DNA of 64,000 bases from Rhizobacter sp. (GTDB lineage: Bacteria > Pseudomonadota > Gammaproteobacteria > Burkholderiales > Burkholderiaceae_C): assembly GCA_019635355.1 (NCBI GenBank), contig JAHBZQ010000001.1:2294001-2358000 (forward strand), read 5' to 3'. The first letter of the stretch is position 1; every line of letters starts with the position of its first letter. Positions 61,266 to 64,000 of this stretch are shown here, piece by piece. Position numbers and translations under genes: made by a program. Under the pieces are notes generated by a model, which saw nothing but the letters and a program-made list of their open reading frames with translations, was not told the origin of the DNA and made no database searches.

Positions 61266-62921
61266 ATGACCTCGATTCCGCTCTCCCACGCCCCGCATCC
61301 CACCCGCTGGCTGACCTGGTGGAGCCTCGTCATCGCCGCGGTGGTGGCGGTGCCGGTGGTGTCGGTCGCCATGAGCCTCTTCAACGCCGGCACCGGCGGC
61401 ACCTGGGCCCACCTCGTGGCCACCCTGCTGCCCGAATACCTGCTGACGAGCCTCGTGCTCTGCGTAGGCGTGGGCGTCGGCGTGGCGCTGCTGGGCGTGG
61501 GCGCGGCGTGGCTGGTGACGCACCTCGACTTCGTCGGCCGCCGCCATTTCGAATGGCTGCTCGTGCTGCCGCTGGCGATGCCGGCCTACGTGATGGCCTA
61601 CACCTACACCGACCTGCTGCAGTACGCCGGCCCGGTGCAGCGTGCCTTGCGCGAGGCCTTCGGCTGGAGCCGCGCCGACTACTGGTTTCCCGACGTGCGC
61701 AGCACCGGCGGCGCGGTGGCGATGTTCATCTGCGTGCTCTACCCCTACGTCTACATGCTGGCACGCACGGCTTTCCTCGAGCGCGGCGGCGGTGTGATGG
61801 AAGCCGGCCGCTCGCTCGGGCTGACGCCGTGGAAGAGCTTCCTGCGGCTGTCGATCCCGATGGCGCGGCCGGCCATTGCGGCGGGCGTGGCCCTCTCGCT
61901 GATGGAGACGCTGGCCGACTACGGCACCGTCTCGTACTTCGCGGTGCAGACCTTCACCACCGGCATCTACCGCGCCTGGTTCTCCCTCGGCGACCGCGCC
62001 GCCGCGGCACAGCTCTCGATGTGCCTGCTTGGCTTCGTGCTGCTGGTGCTCGCGATGGAGCGGGTGTCGCGCGGGCGCGCCCGCTACCACGGGCCCGGCC
62101 TGCGCCCGCAGCCGCCGCGCGGTGCACGCCTGCGGGGCTGGCGCGGCGCCTTGGCTTTCGCGGCTTGCTGCGTGCCGCTGCTGCTGGGCTTCTTCCTCCC
62201 CAGCGGGGTGCTGCTGCACATGGCGCTCACCGATGGCGATGCGCAGTTCGGCGCACGCTTCTTCGAACTCGCGCGCAACAGCCTCGTGGTGTCGGGCCTC
62301 ACTGCGGTCATCGCGGTGACGCTGGCCCTGCTCGTGGCCTACGCACGCCGGCTCGACCCCGGCCCCATCGCCCGCAGCGCGCATTGGGCAGCTGGCATGG
62401 GCTACGCGCTGCCCGGCTCGGTGATCGCGGTGGGCGTGCTGATCCCGGTGGCGCGGCTCGACAACGCGCTTGCCCTCTGGCTGCGCGAAAGCTTCGGCTG
62501 GCAGGTCGGCCTGCTCATCACCGGCAGCATCGCCGCGCTGGTGTTCGCCTGCGTGGTGCGTTTCCTCACCGCTGCGCTGCAAACGGTCGACTCGGCCCTG
62601 CACCGCGTCACGCCGCACATGGACGACGCCGCACGCAGCCTGGGCCTCACCCCGGCGCGCACGCTGATGCGGGTGCACGTGCCGCTCTTGCGGCGTGGCC
62701 TGCTCACCGCGGCGCTGCTGGTCTTCATCGACGTGATGAAGGAGCTGCCGGCCACGCTCGTGATGCGGCCCTTCAACTTCGACACGCTGGCGACGCAGGC
62801 CTACCGGCTGGCGTCGGATGAGCGGCTGGCGGAGGCTTCAACCGCGTCGCTCGCGATCGTGGTGGTGGGGCTGCTGCCGATGATCGTGCTGTGTCGGCAG
62901 ATTGCGAAGGATCGCGGCTGA
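61266..62921 (+). CDS. fbpB: Ferric iron ABC transporter permease (FbpB-like, two-domain)
   Basis: A 551-aa permease with two related halves, each with six or so helices and an EAA loop (first: EAGRSLGLTPWKSFLRLSIPMARPAIAAGVALSLMETLADYGTVSYFAVQTFTTGIYRAWF; second: DDAARSLGLTPARTLMRVHVPLLRRGLLTAALLVFIDVMKELPATLVMRPFNFDTLATQAY). ADYGT and MKELPATL(V/L)RPF are hallmarks of FbpB. It is on the plus strand, whereas the ATPase and receptor genes are on the minus strand. Confidence 0.93.
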   Translation: MTSIPLSHAPHPTRWLTWWSLVIAAVVAVPVVSVAMSLFNAGTGGTWAHLVATLLPEYLLTSLVLCVGVGVGVALLGVGAAWLVTHLDFVGRRHFEWLLVLPLAMPAYVMAYTYTDLLQYAGPVQRALREAFGWSRADYWFPDVRSTGGAVAMFICVLYPYVYMLARTAFLERGGGVMEAGRSLGLTPWKSFLRLSIPMARPAIAAGVALSLMETLADYGTVSYFAVQTFTTGIYRAWFSLGDRAAAAQLSMCLLGFVLLVLAMERVSRGRARYHGPGLRPQPPRGARLRGWRGALAFAACCVPLLLGFFLPSGVLLHMALTDGDAQFGARFFELARNSLVVSGLTAVIAVTLALLVAYARRLDPGPIARSAHWAAGMGYALPGSVIAVGVLIPVARLDNALALWLRESFGWQVGLLITGSIAALVFACVVRFLTAALQTVDSALHRVTPHMDDAARSLGLTPARTLMRVHVPLLRRGLLTAALLVFIDVMKELPATLVMRPFNFDTLATQAYRLASDERLAEASTASLAIVVVGLLPMIVLCRQIAKDRG

Positions 62922-62984
62922 CGCACATGCCCGTTTGGGCCCTGCGGCTGAGCGGCAACGCGGGCGCAGGGGGAGGGGCTCCGT

Positions 62985-63038
62985 TCATGTCCCTTCTTGG
63001 TGAACGCTCCCGCGTTCACCAATTCATTCCTTTACTTC
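62985..63038 (+). repeat. Hairpin element, copy 1 (also terminator-like for fbpB)
   Basis: Order: TCATGTCCC (62985-62993), then an 11-bp perfect stem (62997-63007 and 63012-63022) with a TCCC loop, then CCTTTACTTC (63029-63038). The core is GTGAACGCTCCCGCGTTCAC. The T-rich tail after the stem would make it a fair intrinsic terminator of fbpB on the plus strand. Confidence 0.75.
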
Positions 63039-63142
63039 ACTGCGTCCCTCCCCCTGCACCCGCGTTGCGACACGCACTGCCATATGAAGAAGGAGCTTGC
63101 TCAGGCCGTGCCGGCACGCGGTGGTGGGGTGCCGCATGGAGC

Positions 63143-63195
63143 GAAGTAAAGGAGGAGCGCGTGATCGCGGGAGCGATCACGCGCGGGGGACATGA
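63143..63195 (-). repeat. Hairpin element, copy 2, inverted
   Basis: Read on the minus strand it shows the same order as copy 1: TCATGTCCC (63195-63187), a 12-bp perfect stem (63184-63173 and 63168-63157) with a TCCC loop, and CCTTTACTTC (63152-63143). The core is GTGATCGCTCCCGCGATCAC, one base pair of the stem being changed on both sides relative to copy 1. It lies 48 nt beyond the fbpA-like gene stop. Confidence 0.75.
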
Positions 63196-63243
63196 GCGTA
63201 ATGCGGCGCCCCAGCGCCGCGTGCTCGCGCAGACGTCGAACGT

Positions 63244-64000
63244 TCAGCGCCAACCAGCGCGATCAAACACCTTCTGAGCCGCCGCCGTGTTCGGCGCCCA
63301 CTTCGCCAGCGGCGTCTCGTCGGCCTTGAACGGCCCGAGCTTGTCGAGCGCCGGGTTTTTCACCGAGGCGCTCTTCACCACCGGCCATTCGTTGTTGCCG
63401 TCGGCGAAATAGGTCTGCGCCGAATCGCTCGCCAGGTATTCGAGGAACTTGACCGCGTTGGCCTTGTTGGGCGCGGTCTTCACGAGGCCGCCGCCCGACA
63501 CGTTGACGTGTGTGCCCCAGGTCTTCTGGTTGGGCCAGACCACGGTGAGGGCGGCCATGTCCTTCACGTCTTCGGGCTTGGTCGAGCGCATCAGGCGCGC
63601 GACGTAGTAGCTGTTGGAGATCGCCACGCCGCACTCGCCGGCGGCCACGGCGCGCAGCTGGTCGGTGTCGCCGCCCTTGGGCGCGCGGGCGAGGTTGGCC
63701 ACCACGCCCTTGGCCCACTCTTCGGTCTTGGCTTCGCCGTGATGCGCGATCAGCGCGGCGCCCAGCGAGAGGTTGTAGGGGTGCGAGCCTGAGCGCACGC
63801 AGATCTGGCCCTTCAGTCGCGGGTCGGCCAGGTCTTCGTAGGTCTGCACCCACTCGGGCTTGATCGTCTTGGCGTTGTAGACGATCACACGGGCGCGGGT
63901 CGAGAAGGCCAGCCAGTTGGCGGTGCGCAGGTGCGCGGGCACACGCGCGTCGAGAAGCTTGCTCTGCACGGGAGCGAACACGCCGGCCTTGTCGGCGATT
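63244..64000 (-). CDS. fbpA: Ferric iron ABC transporter receptor (FbpA-like), N-terminus outside window
   Basis: The frame is open to the window end, so the start and signal peptide lie beyond 64000; the visible 252 residues are the C-terminal two thirds. Motifs: IADKAGVFAPVQS, RARVIVYNAKTIKPEWVQTYEDLADPRLKGQICVRSGSHPYNLSLGAALIAHHG and ECGVAISNSYYVARLM, whose Tyr-Tyr pair is the iron ligand of FbpA proteins. Ends YFADGNNEWPVV...AAAQKVFDRAGWR. On the opposite strand from fbpB and separated by the hairpin pair. Confidence 0.9.
   Translation of the reverse strand, partial: IADKAGVFAPVQSKLLDARVPAHLRTANWLAFSTRARVIVYNAKTIKPEWVQTYEDLADPRLKGQICVRSGSHPYNLSLGAALIAHHGEAKTEEWAKGVVANLARAPKGGDTDQLRAVAAGECGVAISNSYYVARLMRSTKPEDVKDMAALTVVWPNQKTWGTHVNVSGGGLVKTAPNKANAVKFLEYLASDSAQTYFADGNNEWPVVKSASVKNPALDKLGPFKADETPLAKWAPNTAAAQKVFDRAGWR

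Larger units (their letters stand above)
62922..63243. other. 322-nt intergenic region holding two inverted hairpin elements
   Basis: No gene supported. It lies between the ends of fbpB and the fbpA-like gene. It holds two copies of a roughly 54-nt element in opposite orientation (62985-63038 and 63143-63195), each with a strong hairpin, separated by about 104 nt. The first hairpin can also end fbpB transcription. Confidence 0.7.

Noticed and set aside
60533..62821. A 762-codon plus-strand open frame overlapping fbpC and fbpB
   Set aside because: It is out of frame with both genes and has no recognisable domain; fbpB at 61266 accounts for the coding signal.
62922..63243. attC or integron-like site suggested by the strong hairpins
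   Set aside because: The elements lack the R'/R'' core sites and there is no cassette array or integrase; a REP-like element or terminator fits better.

Overview
This 64 kb window is chromosomal DNA from a GC-rich Gram-negative bacterium. Gene content points to a betaproteobacterium of the order Burkholderiales, probably the Rubrivivax/Leptothrix/Sphaerotilaceae neighbourhood: an MSHA-type pilus cluster, a urtABCDE urea transporter, ureABC, three orphan Bug-type receptors, tcuAB, and VIPAFAGMT-type and TGAGCCTGTCGAAG-type dispersed repeats. The order is an inference from gene families; no rRNA or tRNA gene is present to confirm it.

Layout. 1-9.0 kb: an MSHA-like type IV pilus / type II secretion-like operon (mshE and mshG, then PilM/N/O/P-like genes, the secretin mshL, ATPase mshM and TPR protein mshN), with many 4-nt ATGA stop/start overlaps. 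9.0-10.7 kb: a glutathione transferase and a DUF4397 lipoprotein. 10.7-16.5 kb (minus strand): urtEDCBA, with a terminator-like hairpin after urtA. 16.7-24.9 kb: glycosyltransferase, autotransporter-type barrel protein, OmpA-family protein, secreted caspase-like protein, a CcmI-like protein lacking TPRs, an IclR regulator and two small unknown genes. 25.1-33.7 kb: a plus-strand catabolic/transport operon (aldehyde dehydrogenase, HIBADH-like dehydrogenase, Bug receptor, branched-chain amino-acid-type ABC transporter, metallo-beta-lactamase-fold lactonase) behind an alternating ACAGAA/TTCTGT operator-like array. 33.7-38.7 kb: small exported and membrane proteins and a GGDEF diguanylate cyclase. 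38.7-42.3 kb: Bug receptor and tcuAB for tricarballylate-like substrates. 42.3-47.3 kb: SRPBCC/ArsR/GST, flavin reductase, PEP-mutase-family enzyme and two LysR regulators. 47.3-54.4 kb: a LuxR-type response regulator and a very large transporter-fused hybrid histidine kinase divergent from ureA-(small His-rich protein)-ureB-ureC. 54.6-58.3 kb: two lipoproteins around an OmpR/EnvZ-type two-component pair. 58.4-60.1 kb: a third Bug receptor and a LysE-type exporter. 60.1-64.0 kb: Fbp-type ferric iron importer, split over three transcription units.

How it works together. Nitrogen: UrtABCDE would import urea and UreABC hydrolyse it. The two loci are about 35 kb apart and no nickel-insertion gene (ureDEFG) is in the window, so maturation genes must lie elsewhere. 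The adjacent sensor kinase has a transporter-like membrane domain and may sense a nitrogenous solute. Carbon: the catabolic operon and the three Bug receptors suggest scavenging of organic acids.

Most interesting items: (1) the transporter-kinase and response regulator next to urease; (2) the small His-rich membrane protein inside the urease operon; (3) an inverted pair of about 54-nt elements near 63 kb whose hairpin stems differ by a compensatory change; (4) a near-identical 24-nt motif with 10-bp-spaced half sites at the OmpR-type regulator gene and upstream of a lipoprotein gene; (5) a dispersed palindrome inside the secretin signal peptide. No tRNA, rRNA, CRISPR array, insertion sequence or prophage was found.
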